Shown piece by piece: positions 26,650 through 35,110 of a DNA stretch of 64,000 nucleotides. Below the pieces are notes generated by a model. That model was not told the DNA's origin, did not search any database, and saw nothing but the letters and a program-made list of their open reading frames with translations. The position numbers were made by a program, and so were the translations under genes. Origin of the DNA: Mucilaginibacter segetis (GTDB lineage Bacteria > Bacteroidota > Bacteroidia > Sphingobacteriales > Sphingobacteriaceae); NCBI RefSeq assembly GCF_016522075.1, contig NZ_JAEHFW010000001.1, positions 620,001-684,000 on the forward strand, read 5' to 3'. Each line of letters opens with the position of its first letter. Position 1 is the stretch's first letter.

Positions 26650-28872
26650 TTATGAAGCTTTTTCAATAGGTGAATCAAAACGGGTAACAGATGTGATGCC
26701 TTTTACCTGCATTATTTTTTTAATAAGGTTATCTAAGTGCTCGGTATCATTAACATATACCATTATCGATCCTTCAAAAATACCATTATCACTATCAACG
26801 GTTATGGAGCGAATGTTCACCTTAAAATCATTTGATATTACTGTTGTAAGCTTATTTATCAAGCCTACATCATCAATACCCCTTATTCTTAATCCGGTTA
26901 AAAATGCCAGTTCAAGTTGTTTCGTCCATTTAGCTTTTACAATGCGGTAGCCATAGTTAGCCATTAATTTGGCAGCATTAGGGCAGTTTGTTCGATGTAT
27001 TTTTATACCATCGCTAACAGTTACAAATCCGAATACGTCATCTCCGGGTATAGGATTGCAGCAGTTGGAAAGTTTATAATCAATCTTTTGCAAATCCTCT
27101 CCAAACAGTAATACATCGCTATCTTTTGTTTTTATGCTACGAACCAGGCTTTGCAGTTGCTCATTTTCAATTTTATCCTGTGGCTTATTCTCCACTACTT
27201 TTTCGGATGTCTGATATTCTTTAAGGTCCTTCATATCAATAAGGCCCTTTGCAACATTGAAAAAGAGGTCTTGTGTCGAAGGCAACTTGAAGTAATAACT
27301 CAGCTTATGTATATTTTCGGAATTATAAGTGATCTTTAATGATTTTAACTTGCGTTCCAGAATTTCTTTTCCATCCTCGGCTATTTTGCGTTTTTCCTCT
27401 TTTAATGCCGATTTTATTTTGGCCTTCGCCTTGGCGGTCACCACAAAATTCAGCCAGTCTTCCTTTGGAGTCTGTTTACCTGAAGTTATAATTTCTACCT
27501 GGTCGCCGTTTTGTAACTTATAGCTTAATGGTACCAGTTTATGGTTAACTTTAGCGCCTATACAACTTGCGCCAACATCGGTATGTATCTCAAATGCAAA
27601 ATCGAGCGCGGTGGCATCAAGTGGTAATTGTATAAGTGCGCCTTTTGGTGTAAAAATGAATATCTCATCGCTGAAAAGGTTCATCTTAAAATCGTCTACA
27701 AAATCAAGAGCGTTCATGTCGGAATTTTTGAGCATATCCCTCACTTTTTGCACCCATTGATCAAGCCCGCTGTCTGTAGTAGACTCTTTATATTTCCAGT
27801 GAGCTGCAAACCCCTTTTCAGCTATCTCGTTCATACGTTTGGTACGCAACTGCACTTCAACCCATTGCCCGCGAGGCCCCATTACCGTGGTATGTAATGA
27901 TTCGTATCCATTAGCTTTTGGTGATGATATCCAATCGCGTAACCTGTCGGGGTTTGGCCTGTAAAGGTCGGTTACTATTGAGTAGGCTTTCCAGCAATCG
28001 GCTTTTTCGTTTTCAGGACTGCTATCCAATATCACCCTTATGGCAAACAAATCATACACCTCTTCAAAGGGGATCGATTTCTTTTTCATTTTGTTCCATA
28101 TGGAATGTATGGATTTTGGGCGACCGAATATATCGGCATGTAAACCCTGCCCCTCTAATACTTTTCTTACCGGTTCAATAAAATCTTTTATGAATTTTTC
28201 CCGTTCGGTTTTTTTCTCATTCAGTTTACGCTTAATCAACTGGTAAGTTTCACGTTCCATGTATTTCATGGAAAGATCTTCCAATTCGGATTTAATAGCG
28301 TACAAACCCAAACGGTGAGCAAGCGGTGCATAAAGATATACGGTTTCGGAAGAAAGTTTAAGCTGCTTATCACGAGGCATAAATTCCATGGTACGCATAT
28401 TGTGCAACCTATCGGCAAGCTTAATTAATATCACCCTGACATCATCCGCAAGGGTAAGCAGCATTTTTCGGAAATTTTCGGCCTGTAAGGAGCTATTGGT
28501 ATCAAATACTCCGGCTATTTTCGTAAGACCGTCAATTATCTTAGCTACTTTTTTGCCAAACTCCAGTTCAATATCTTCCAGGGTAACATTGGTGTCCTCT
28601 ACCACATCATGCAGTAATGCGCATACTATTGATGTTGTTCCCAAACCAATTTCTTCAGCAGCTATCTGCGCTACAGCTATAGGATGATAAATATAGGGTT
28701 CGCCGGATTTACGACGCATATCTTTATGACTTTCCAAAGCCATATCAAAAGCTTTACGTATCATGCGCTTATCACCCTTTTGCATGGTTGATTTACAGGC
28801 ACGCAGTAAAGCGCGATATCTTTTTAAGATCTCGTTTTTTTCTGCTTCAAGGTCTATCACTAAATCTTTCAT
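26650..28872 (-). CDS. Bifunctional (p)ppGpp synthetase/hydrolase (RelA/SpoT homologue)
   Basis: A 740-residue long RSH enzyme. In order: HD hydrolase domain with His63 (YHP) and His88-Asp89 (LLHDVVED), and ADRLHNMRT near 153-161; synthetase domain (about 245-370, FGRPKSIHSIWNKM, VYDLFAIRVI, GYESLHTT); TGS domain (about 405-465, IFIFTPKGALIQLP); a helical and zinc-finger-like region (LSNCCNPIPGDDV); and a C-terminal ACT domain. Both active sites look complete, so it should make and degrade the stringent-response alarmone. It is the first of three same-strand genes (rsh, fur, purA), interesting because purA-type enzymes are inhibited by ppGpp in other bacteria. A perfect inverted repeat lies 31 bp upstream of the start. 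Confidence 0.95.
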   Translation of the reverse strand: MKDLVIDLEAEKNEILKRYRALLRACKSTMQKGDKRMIRKAFDMALESHKDMRRKSGEPYIYHPIAVAQIAAEEIGLGTTSIVCALLHDVVEDTNVTLEDIELEFGKKVAKIIDGLTKIAGVFDTNSSLQAENFRKMLLTLADDVRVILIKLADRLHNMRTMEFMPRDKQLKLSSETVYLYAPLAHRLGLYAIKSELEDLSMKYMERETYQLIKRKLNEKKTEREKFIKDFIEPVRKVLEGQGLHADIFGRPKSIHSIWNKMKKKSIPFEEVYDLFAIRVILDSSPENEKADCWKAYSIVTDLYRPNPDRLRDWISSPKANGYESLHTTVMGPRGQWVEVQLRTKRMNEIAEKGFAAHWKYKESTTDSGLDQWVQKVRDMLKNSDMNALDFVDDFKMNLFSDEIFIFTPKGALIQLPLDATALDFAFEIHTDVGASCIGAKVNHKLVPLSYKLQNGDQVEIITSGKQTPKEDWLNFVVTAKAKAKIKSALKEEKRKIAEDGKEILERKLKSLKITYNSENIHKLSYYFKLPSTQDLFFNVAKGLIDMKDLKEYQTSEKVVENKPQDKIENEQLQSLVRSIKTKDSDVLLFGEDLQKIDYKLSNCCNPIPGDDVFGFVTVSDGIKIHRTNCPNAAKLMANYGYRIVKAKWTKQLELAFLTGLRIRGIDDVGLINKLTTVISNDFKVNIRSITVDSDNGIFEGSIMVYVNDTEHLDNLIKKIMQVKGITSVTRFDSPIEKAS

Positions 28873-28902
28873 GTATCAGCTTTCGTACTATCAATATATC
28901 AT

Positions 28903-28934
28903 TAACCTGCAACATTATTTATTATTGCAGGTTA
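28903..28934. repeat. Perfect 10-bp inverted repeat between divergent rsh and DUF4294 operon
   Basis: TAACCTGCAA (28903-28912) and TTGCAGGTTA (28925-28934) with a 12-base AT-only-but-one loop. It sits between two divergent starts and directly upstream of the -7 motif of the thiol operon. It has no U-tract, so an operator is more likely than a terminator. Confidence 0.6.
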
Positions 28935-28960
28935 TTATAAAATAACCAAATAAAATGCGT

Positions 28961-28968
28961 TAATTTTG
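28961..28968 (+). promoter_or_regulatory. -7 motif for the DUF4294-gpx-bshB1 operon
   Basis: TAATTTTG, exact TAnnTTTG, 15 bp before the chosen DUF4294 start. The inverted repeat lies where the -33 region should be. Confidence 0.55.
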
Positions 28969-28983
28969 TATTTAAGTAAAAAT

Positions 28984-29601
28984 ATGAAAATAATTGTTTG
29001 TATACTGTTGTTTTGTTGTGCAGAGCTTGGGCTAAAAGCTCAGGATAAAACTCCCATTGCTCCAATGGTATTAGGCAAAAATGATACCACCAAAACGTAC
29101 GTAACAGAAATTGGGGGTGAATTAGTGCCCTGGATCGTGATGCCCGAGGTACACATATATGATACACGTATTTTTGCAAGCGCCCAGGACAGGGCTAATT
29201 ATTACCGGTTACGGTATAATGTATTAAAAGTTTTGCCCTATGCCCGTTTTGCAGGGCAGCGCTATAGGCAATTACAACGCGACCTGGCCTTGACAGGAGA
29301 TAAACACGAACAAAAGAAATTAATAAAAGCCTGCGAAAAAGAAATAAAAGAACTTTTTAACTCCAAGATTAAAGACCTGACAATTAGTCAGGGGGAGGTG
29401 CTTATAAAACTTATTGACCGTGAAACTGGTAATACCAGCTTTGATATGCTTAAAGAGTTAAAAGGTGGGTTTAATGCATTTGTTATGCAATCGGTAGCCC
29501 GCGTTTTTGGTCATAATCTTAAAGAAACCTACGACCGCGATGAGCAGCGGGATATTGAAACTATCCTTAATAATGCGGGATATAATTCCACTTACAATTA
29601 A
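28984..29601 (+). CDS. DUF4294 exported protein
   Basis: 205 residues. A signal peptide (IIVCILLFCCAELGLKAQ) precedes a domain matching DUF4294: GGELVPWIVMPEVHIYD, RLRYNVLKVLPYARFAG, a charged helix (HEQKKLIKACEKEIKELF), and IKLIDRETGNTSFDMLKELKGGF. No catalytic residues are known. An upstream TTG in frame would add six residues; the ATG at 28984 places the signal peptide well and leaves 15 bp to the -7 motif. Its stop codon overlaps the start of the glutathione peroxidase gene (TAATG), so translation is coupled. Confidence 0.82.
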   Translation: MKIIVCILLFCCAELGLKAQDKTPIAPMVLGKNDTTKTYVTEIGGELVPWIVMPEVHIYDTRIFASAQDRANYYRLRYNVLKVLPYARFAGQRYRQLQRDLALTGDKHEQKKLIKACEKEIKELFNSKIKDLTISQGEVLIKLIDRETGNTSFDMLKELKGGFNAFVMQSVARVFGHNLKETYDRDEQRDIETILNNAGYNSTYN

Positions 29602-30101
29602 TGGATCATAAAAATATCTATCAATTTAATGTTAAAAAGTTAGATGGTAGTGAAATTAATCTTTCAATTTATACTAATAAGGTTTTACTTATTGTAAATA
29701 CGGCATCCGAATGCGGTTTTACCCCACAACTAAAGGATTTGGTAGCGCTAAAAAATGAGTTTAATGGGAAAGACTTTGAGATATTAGCGTTTCCGTCAAA
29801 TGATTTCGGCGGGCAGGAGCCATTAGAAGGGCAGGAGATAGCTACTTTCTGCGAGAATTATGGCAATAATTTTCCGGTATTTGATAAGATAAGGGTTAGA
29901 GGTCCCTATGCCGATCCACTTTATAAATTCCTAACCAACAAAAAAGAAAATGGTAAATTGAATTCATCTCCCCGCTGGAATTTTCATAAATTTTTAATAA
30001 GCAGATCGGGCGAAGTTGTTGATTTCTTTTATCCCTTTACCAATCCAACATCATCTAAAATCAGAAAAAAGATTACCCGGCTGCTCGCTGCTGATGAATA
30101 A
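29601..30101 (+). CDS. Glutathione/thioredoxin peroxidase family protein (Cys type)
   Basis: 166 residues of the GPx fold. The catalytic tetrad can be read: Cys38 (NTASECGFT), Gln72 (SNDFGGQEP), Trp126 and Asn127 (PRWNFHKFL). The active site uses Cys, not selenocysteine. Because Bacteroidota generally lack glutathione, and a bacillithiol gene follows directly, the electron donor is more likely thioredoxin or bacillithiol (inference). It reduces hydrogen peroxide or lipid hydroperoxides in the cytoplasm. Start overlaps the DUF4294 stop; 16 bp separate it from bshB1. Confidence 0.93.
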   Translation: MDHKNIYQFNVKKLDGSEINLSIYTNKVLLIVNTASECGFTPQLKDLVALKNEFNGKDFEILAFPSNDFGGQEPLEGQEIATFCENYGNNFPVFDKIRVRGPYADPLYKFLTNKKENGKLNSSPRWNFHKFLISRSGEVVDFFYPFTNPTSSKIRKKITRLLAADE

Positions 30102-30117
30102 TTATATTGTTTCTAAA

Positions 30118-30843
30118 ATGCTTAAATTAGATATATTAGTTTTACCTGTACACCCCGACGATGCTGAACTGGGATGTGCCGGAGTTATACTTAAACATAT
30201 TAAACTTGGCCATAAAGTTGGCATAGTTGATCTTACCCGAGGCGAATTAGGTACACGTGGTTCCGCTGAGATACGTGAGAAGGAAGCAGCGCATGCTGCT
30301 GAAATATTGGGGATAGCCGCCCGTGAGAATCTGGAATTGCCTGATGGCTTTTTCGAAAATACTAAACCATATCAATTAAAGGTTATTGAATCTATTCGTA
30401 AATACCAACCGGAAATTATTATAACAAATGCTTACCATGACCGTCATCCGGATCATGGTCGAGCAAGTGAGTTAGTGGAAACGAGCGCATTTTTATCAGG
30501 CTTGCGCAAGATCGAAACCAGCTATAACGGGGTTTTGCAAACTGAGTGGAGACCTAAACAAGTGCTTCATTTTATACAGGACCGATATATTGAACCCGAT
30601 ATTGTTGTTGACGTAACCGAATTTTGGGATACAAAAATAAAGAGTATATATGCCTACGGATCACAATTCTTTAACCCCGAATGGAAAGAAGATGAGCCAC
30701 AAACCTATATTTCATCGCCTGAATTTATACAGGTAGTAGAGGCTCGCGCCCGTGAATATGGCAAAAGCATACAAGTTAAATATGCTGAAGGTTTTACATC
30801 ACGTAAAATTTTAGGAGTTAATAATTTATTTGATCTGAAATAA
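30118..30843 (+). CDS. bshB1: Bacillithiol biosynthesis deacetylase BshB1
   Basis: 241 residues of the LmbE/GlcNAc-PI deacetylase family. The metal-binding motif HPDD is at residues 12-15 (VLPVHPDDAELGCAG), followed by DLTRGELGTRGS and the second site NAYHDRHPDHGRAS; YGSQF and GFTSRKILGV near the end are typical of BshB1. It removes acetate from GlcNAc-malate, the second step of bacillithiol synthesis. An open frame runs upstream into the gpx gene, but the ATG at 30118 gives the usual N-terminus and length. bshA and bshC are not in this window. Terminator follows. Confidence 0.93.
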   Translation: MLKLDILVLPVHPDDAELGCAGVILKHIKLGHKVGIVDLTRGELGTRGSAEIREKEAAHAAEILGIAARENLELPDGFFENTKPYQLKVIESIRKYQPEIIITNAYHDRHPDHGRASELVETSAFLSGLRKIETSYNGVLQTEWRPKQVLHFIQDRYIEPDIVVDVTEFWDTKIKSIYAYGSQFFNPEWKEDEPQTYISSPEFIQVVEARAREYGKSIQVKYAEGFTSRKILGVNNLFDLK

Positions 30844-30852
30844 TTCTGAAAA

Positions 30853-30883
30853 AATAAAGGCCGCGTATTAAGCGGCCTTTATT
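30853..30883. terminator. Bidirectional terminator after bshB1
   Basis: Perfect 12-bp stem AATAAAGGCCGC / GCGGCCTTTATT with loop GTATTAA. It serves bshB1 (+) and the convergent small gene, whose stop codon overlaps its edge. Confidence 0.9.
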
Positions 30884-31322
30884 ATACTCCTACGTATTCA
30901 AAACGATTATTCTCGTTGCTGCGTTCACGTTTTAACCGATTCTCTTTAGCAAGTTTTAATAATATGCCCGATAGTTCTGATGTTTTAAAATCAGAATCGA
31001 ATTTTTCCCTGCAATATTCCGCAATGGCGGAAATGGAATGCGGTGTTTTGAAATAATCACTATTAAGTAACTGGTTAAGTATCCTGGTTGCCCCTGGTTT
31101 TTTACGGCCGGGTACAAATGTGTGATTTTCCGCCCCGCCAGTTATTTTGTGGGCTCTTTTATTGAAAATTTCAGATTCTTCCGTATCCACCTTCTCATTT
31201 TCCATAATCTCGTCTAAAAGCCTGTCTATCACTCTCACTTGCACGGCTTCAGACTGGAAAGAATTAACAACTTCGGCTAGTTCAGTAAGTTGTTTTTTTA
31301 ATTTTTCAATTTGTTTGTTCAT
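30882..31322 (-). CDS. Hypothetical protein: coiled coil plus predicted winged helix
   Basis: 146 residues, no family name recognised. Residues 1-50 form a charged coiled coil (KLKKQLTELAEVVNSF). The middle is polar, and residues about 75-146 look like a winged helix: GRKKPGATRILNQLL, SISAIAEYCREKF, TSELSGILLKLAKENRLKRER, then a short strand (RFEYVGV). Basic GRKKPG before the domain supports DNA or RNA binding (inference). Convergent with bshB1 and sharing its terminator. Upstream lies a 10-bp hairpin (31367-31401). Confidence 0.65.
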   Translation of the reverse strand: MNKQIEKLKKQLTELAEVVNSFQSEAVQVRVIDRLLDEIMENEKVDTEESEIFNKRAHKITGGAENHTFVPGRKKPGATRILNQLLNSDYFKTPHSISAIAEYCREKFDSDFKTSELSGILLKLAKENRLKRERSNENNRFEYVGV

Positions 31323-31366
31323 TTCTAAAATAGTACCCCTTATGTAATAATTATGATTATAATTAA

Positions 31367-31401
31367 TATATAAAGCACACAGAGTACACGCGCTTTATAT
31401 A
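31367..31401. repeat. 10-bp inverted repeat upstream of the small winged-helix gene
   Basis: TATATAAAGC (31367-31376) and GCTTTATATA (31392-31401), loop ACACAGAGTACACGC. It has no U-tract. It may be an operator or an RNA hairpin in the 5' leader of the gene starting at 31322. Confidence 0.4.
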
Positions 31402-31460
31402 ATATGTATTAGATAATAATATTGATAACCGTCAATGTGCGATTATAGTATATTATTAAT

Positions 31461-31495
31461 AAAAAAAGCGCCTGTTCTATTTAAAACAGGCGCTT
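31461..31495 (-). terminator. Terminator of the lysine aminotransferase gene
   Basis: Perfect 11-bp stem AAGCGCCTGTT / AACAGGCGCTT, 8-base loop; the A-run at 31461-31467 is the U-tract on the minus strand. Confidence 0.9.
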
Positions 31496-31518
31496 GTAGC
31501 AATATTATTACATAATTA

Positions 31519-32850
31519 TCAGAGTATAGGTAATATTTTTTCAAGCACGTTCAATCCTTCATCAATATGTTGCTTTTCAATAATAAGTGCCGGCCTAAAA
31601 CGTATACTACGTTCGCCGCATCCTAAATACATTACATTGTTTTCAAGTCCGTATTTAATAAATTTATCACGGATCTCCTTATTGGGAAGGTCAAAAGCTG
31701 TTATAAGCCCCTTACCCCGTATGTTGCTAACTATATCATTGCTCCGCGCAATTCTTTTTAATTCGTTTTGTAGATATTCACCCAATCTGCCAGCATTATC
31801 ACAAAGGTGATCTTCCTCAATTATCTCTAATATTTTTGCAGAGCGAACCATATCAACCAGATTGCCACCCCAGGTGGAGTTAATACGTGATGATACATTG
31901 AAAACATTGGTTTCTATCTCATCCACTTTTTTACCAGCCAGTATACCGCATACCTGCATTTTTTTACCAAATGCAATAATATCCGGTAGAGCATTTTCAC
32001 CAAAATGTTCATGACACCAAAACTTACCGCTCAAGCCTACACCTGTTTGTACCTCATCATATATCAGCATAGCTTCATTCTCATCAGCTAATTGCCGTAA
32101 TTGTTCCATAAATTCAGCACGCACATGTTTATCACCCCCTTCAGAAAGTATGGGTTCAATTATTATAGCGCAAATGTCATCTGCATTTTCCTTAAAGGCC
32201 TGTTTAATTTGTTCGATAGACTTTGCCTCGCGGCTAAGCAGATCATTCATGTTGCCATCGTTAAGCGGATGTATGATCTCCGGTAGCGATACACGTGGCC
32301 AGTCAAATTTTGCAAACCATTTTGTTTTTGCAGGCAGGGTATTGGTAAGACTAAGCGTATACCCCGAGCGTCCGTGAAACGCTTTTTCGAAATGAATAAC
32401 CTTAAAGCCCTTTTCAGAAGTGTGACCTTTAGCAAAGTTTTTCTGCACTTTCCAGTCCATTGCGGTTTTTAACGCGTTCTCCACAGCTAACGATCCCCCT
32501 GCAATAAAAAAGGCATGGGGCAGATAATCCGGAATACCTACGCGGTCGAAAGTTTCTACAAAACGGGCGTATTGTTCGGTATATATATCAGAATTGGATG
32601 GATTGGTTAATGCCGCAAGCATTAGGTTTTTTTTAAAGCCTTCATCATTCAGCATTTTCGGGTGATTATAACCCAATGGTACTGAAGCAAAACAAGTAAA
32701 AAAATCTAAAAGGGTACGATCGGCCCTGGAATCGTACATGTGTACGCCCTGGCTTTTCTCCATATCAAAGGTGAGGTCATAACCATCAGCTAAAACATGC
32801 TTGTTTAAAGTAGCTTTTACATTTTTGGGAGTAACATATGATTGAAACAT
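31519..32850 (-). CDS. lat: L-lysine 6-transaminase
   Basis: 443 residues of the class III (ornithine-type) PLP aminotransferases. The lysine 6-aminotransferase pattern is clear: TFDMEKSQGVHMYDSRADR and FFTCFASVPLGYNHPKM at the N-terminus, AGGSLAVENALKTAMDW, FHGRSGYTLSLTNT, YDEVQTGVG, and FGKKMQVCG with the PLP-binding lysine (296 or 297). The enzyme moves the epsilon-amino group of lysine to 2-oxoglutarate, giving 2-aminoadipate semialdehyde. In actinomycetes it serves antibiotics or persistence; here it more likely begins lysine degradation, though no semialdehyde dehydrogenase is adjacent. Monocistronic with its own promoter motif and terminator. Confidence 0.9.
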   Translation of the reverse strand: MFQSYVTPKNVKATLNKHVLADGYDLTFDMEKSQGVHMYDSRADRTLLDFFTCFASVPLGYNHPKMLNDEGFKKNLMLAALTNPSNSDIYTEQYARFVETFDRVGIPDYLPHAFFIAGGSLAVENALKTAMDWKVQKNFAKGHTSEKGFKVIHFEKAFHGRSGYTLSLTNTLPAKTKWFAKFDWPRVSLPEIIHPLNDGNMNDLLSREAKSIEQIKQAFKENADDICAIIIEPILSEGGDKHVRAEFMEQLRQLADENEAMLIYDEVQTGVGLSGKFWCHEHFGENALPDIIAFGKKMQVCGILAGKKVDEIETNVFNVSSRINSTWGGNLVDMVRSAKILEIIEEDHLCDNAGRLGEYLQNELKRIARSNDIVSNIRGKGLITAFDLPNKEIRDKFIKYGLENNVMYLGCGERSIRFRPALIIEKQHIDEGLNVLEKILPIL

Positions 32851-32868
32851 AGGTGTATTGGGTTTCTA

Positions 32869-32876
32869 CAAATTTA
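32869..32876 (-). promoter_or_regulatory. -7 motif for lat
   Basis: TAAATTTG on the minus strand, 18 bp before the lat start codon; no good -33 at the expected distance. Confidence 0.45.
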
Positions 32877-33050
32877 ATAAAAACCCCTCAAAATCCCTAA
32901 TTTAAAGGTTTTTGAACCAATTGGCAAAAAAGTAACTTTAAATTAACTAAACCTGCTTTTTGAACTGAAGTTAAGAATGGTATAAATAATTACCGATCAA
33001 AAATGCTGTTTTTTTAAAATATCCATCCATAAATATCCATATGATTTATA

Positions 33051-33941
33051 TTATAAAAATTTATTCTTTGTTCCCATTAGTCCCCACAGTCCGCCTGTAT
33101 GTATGGCCAGTATGCGGCTTCCATATTTAAAGCGGTTTTTGGCAGCTAAATCAAACAGGGCGTAAAGCATTTTCGCCGTATATACCGGTTCTATGAGTAT
33201 ACCTGTATCAGCCACAAAACTTTTTACAAAAGCAATAAGTTCCGGTGTGGTTTTGGCGTATCCCCCAAAATGATATTGGGTGTGTAAATGATAAGTTAGG
33301 GGTGTAGCGAGATATTGGTCTATTTCGTTTTTAATAAAGCCGCCATTTTTTAACACAGGAATACCGTTAAACTGTGTTTGTACTTTATTTTGACTAATGC
33401 CGTTGATGATGCCGGCGGCTGTTGTACCGGTGCCGCAGGCGCAAAAAATATGGTCATAAGTTTCCGGCAGTTCATCAATCAGTTCCGCGCATCCTTTTAC
33501 CCCCTCAGCTGATGCGCCGCCTTCGTCAATAAAAAACGCATCACTATCGTTCGCAAAATATTTATGGAATATCGCATTTTTATCGCGGTAAGTTTCACGG
33601 TCAATAAATTGTAGTTGCATCCCGTGCAGCCGGCACAAAAACAAGCTGTCGTTATCAACTTCTTCTCCGCGTACAATACCAGTAGCTTTAAACCCAAATT
33701 TAGCTGCTGCCGCTGCAGTGGCCACCAAATGATTGGAGTATGCCCCACCAAATGTAACCAGGTGATTTTTACCTTCATCCTGGGCCTTTTTTAATACATA
33801 TTTAAGTTTGCGCCATTTATTACCTGATATAACCGGGTGAATCATATCATCCCGTTTAATAAAAACCTGTAAACCTTTTTCATCAAATAGATGGTTTTTA
33901 ATCTGATGAACAGGGCTGTTGACTTCAAACTTGATATCCAT
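33051..33941 (-). CDS. ACC deaminase/D-cysteine desulfhydrase family PLP enzyme
   Basis: 296 residues of the fold-type II PLP enzymes. Lys42 in GNKWRKLKY is the Schiff-base lysine, and GGAYSNH (residues 65-71) supplies the substrate-binding Ser-Asn-His. The C-terminal AIHTGGLWGLMG holds the cofactor phosphate region. Members deaminate 1-aminocyclopropane-1-carboxylate or split D-cysteine; the residues that tell these apart need an alignment, and D-cysteine desulfhydrase is the more common activity among unassigned members. The start codon overlaps the stop of the DUF6588 gene (TAATG), so both come from one mRNA. Confidence 0.85.
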   Translation of the reverse strand: MDIKFEVNSPVHQIKNHLFDEKGLQVFIKRDDMIHPVISGNKWRKLKYVLKKAQDEGKNHLVTFGGAYSNHLVATAAAAAKFGFKATGIVRGEEVDNDSLFLCRLHGMQLQFIDRETYRDKNAIFHKYFANDSDAFFIDEGGASAEGVKGCAELIDELPETYDHIFCACGTGTTAAGIINGISQNKVQTQFNGIPVLKNGGFIKNEIDQYLATPLTYHLHTQYHFGGYAKTTPELIAFVKSFVADTGILIEPVYTAKMLYALFDLAAKNRFKYGSRILAIHTGGLWGLMGTKNKFL

Positions 33942-35002
33942 TATATACCAAAACCAATACCCGCATTAAAAGATTGGTATTGTGCTGCGCTATAAGATGT
34001 ATAGAACCGGAAAAAACCAATATTTAACTGAAAACCCAGATCTGCCCGTACACCATTAATACTTTTCTCGTTTATAGAAATTGGATTAGTAAAAGTTTCA
34101 TAAAAATCCTGACCGGCTGCGGTACTTGTTGTAATAGGATAATTACCGATTGCACCGACATTTGTTTTTGAGTTATTGTACCCTACAGCTAAAAATGGGG
34201 TAAAAACACCCAATGTTTTTGATACAATTGCCTGTGCCGTAAAGTTGTTAAAGTGTCCGTCTATATGCTGATTGCTGAAATCATTATTGGTGTTACCGGG
34301 CGCAGGTAACGCGCTATTATCTGGTTTTACATCCAAGGGTATATCTAAATTTACCCGTGTATAACCCACTGCTATTGACAAATCAAATGGGATTATACGC
34401 CCCGCAGCACCTGCAAAATCCTGTAAAATGTTGTGTTTTATGCCAAATCCGATCATAGAAACGGAACCTACATCATCACCCAGCTTTATTTTAGGAATAG
34501 TACGAAGGGTAAGATCGGTGTTATGTACAAGCCCGATAGTAAGTTGTATTTGTGGAGAAGGTATAATGGACGTTTTACCTTCAGGTAAAGTAAATTGATC
34601 TATTTTTTGATTGTTATCGTCATAAACATCCAGCACAGCCAGGTTGTTGCTGCCGCCACCAATGGTTGGAGTAGTAGTTGAACTGCCCTGTGCCAGGCGC
34701 AAATGATTGGAAAGACCGAGCTGCGTTACATCAAAACGTTTATCGGCCGATGGCACCAATGCACCTGTTGCGGTAATACGCAGATCGAACCGCAAAGTTT
34801 TTTTTGTTTTTGCCGTATTGGTCCAGCCGCTGTTCATGCCTACACCAAAGCCCTTAAAGAGTGGCTCTGCATAAGCGTTAACCAGTTTGGTGGCATCTGC
34901 CGGGCTCGATTTAATTAGCTCAGAATAGCCGTTTTGGGCACTGGCTTTAATAGCAAATGCTGATAGGGCAGTAACAGCTAAAATGGTAAAGGTTTTTTTC
35001 AT
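33941..35002 (-). CDS. DUF6588-like exported outer-membrane protein
   Basis: 353 residues: signal peptide (cut after KASAQ), then GYSELIKSSPADATKLVNAYAEPLFKG split over a helix, and repeated amphipathic strands (LRFDLRITATGAL, LTIGLVHNTDLTL, FDLSIAVGYTRVNLDIPL, FTPFLAVGYNNSKTNVG, RADLGFQLNIGFF), ending AGIGFGI. This is the pattern of DUF6588, a probable outer-membrane barrel of the FadL/porin kind; the cargo is unknown. It is the first gene of a two-gene operon with the PLP enzyme; whether the two are linked in function is unclear. Confidence 0.75.
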   Translation of the reverse strand: MKKTFTILAVTALSAFAIKASAQNGYSELIKSSPADATKLVNAYAEPLFKGFGVGMNSGWTNTAKTKKTLRFDLRITATGALVPSADKRFDVTQLGLSNHLRLAQGSSTTTPTIGGGSNNLAVLDVYDDNNQKIDQFTLPEGKTSIIPSPQIQLTIGLVHNTDLTLRTIPKIKLGDDVGSVSMIGFGIKHNILQDFAGAAGRIIPFDLSIAVGYTRVNLDIPLDVKPDNSALPAPGNTNNDFSNQHIDGHFNNFTAQAIVSKTLGVFTPFLAVGYNNSKTNVGAIGNYPITTSTAAGQDFYETFTNPISINEKSINGVRADLGFQLNIGFFRFYTSYSAAQYQSFNAGIGFGI

Positions 35003-35098
35003 TGGTTATAATTTAAAAAGAGGTAGTAAATATCGTAATAGTTTTAAATGTGTGCAGCTGCAATAATGATTTCAAAATCAATAATATGAAAAAACAAC

Positions 35099-35106
35099 TA
35101 CTTTTG
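35099..35106 (+). promoter_or_regulatory. -7 motif TACTTTTG directly before rluD
   Basis: Exact TAnnTTTG ending 4 bp before the ATG, the same layout as arfB. A leaderless transcript is likely if it is used. Confidence 0.55.
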
Positions 35107-35110
35107 CCTG

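Noticed and set aside
31519..32850. Lysine aminotransferase as part of an antibiotic cluster
   Set aside because: No NRPS, oxygenase or transporter genes are nearby; it is a single gene with its own promoter motif and terminator.
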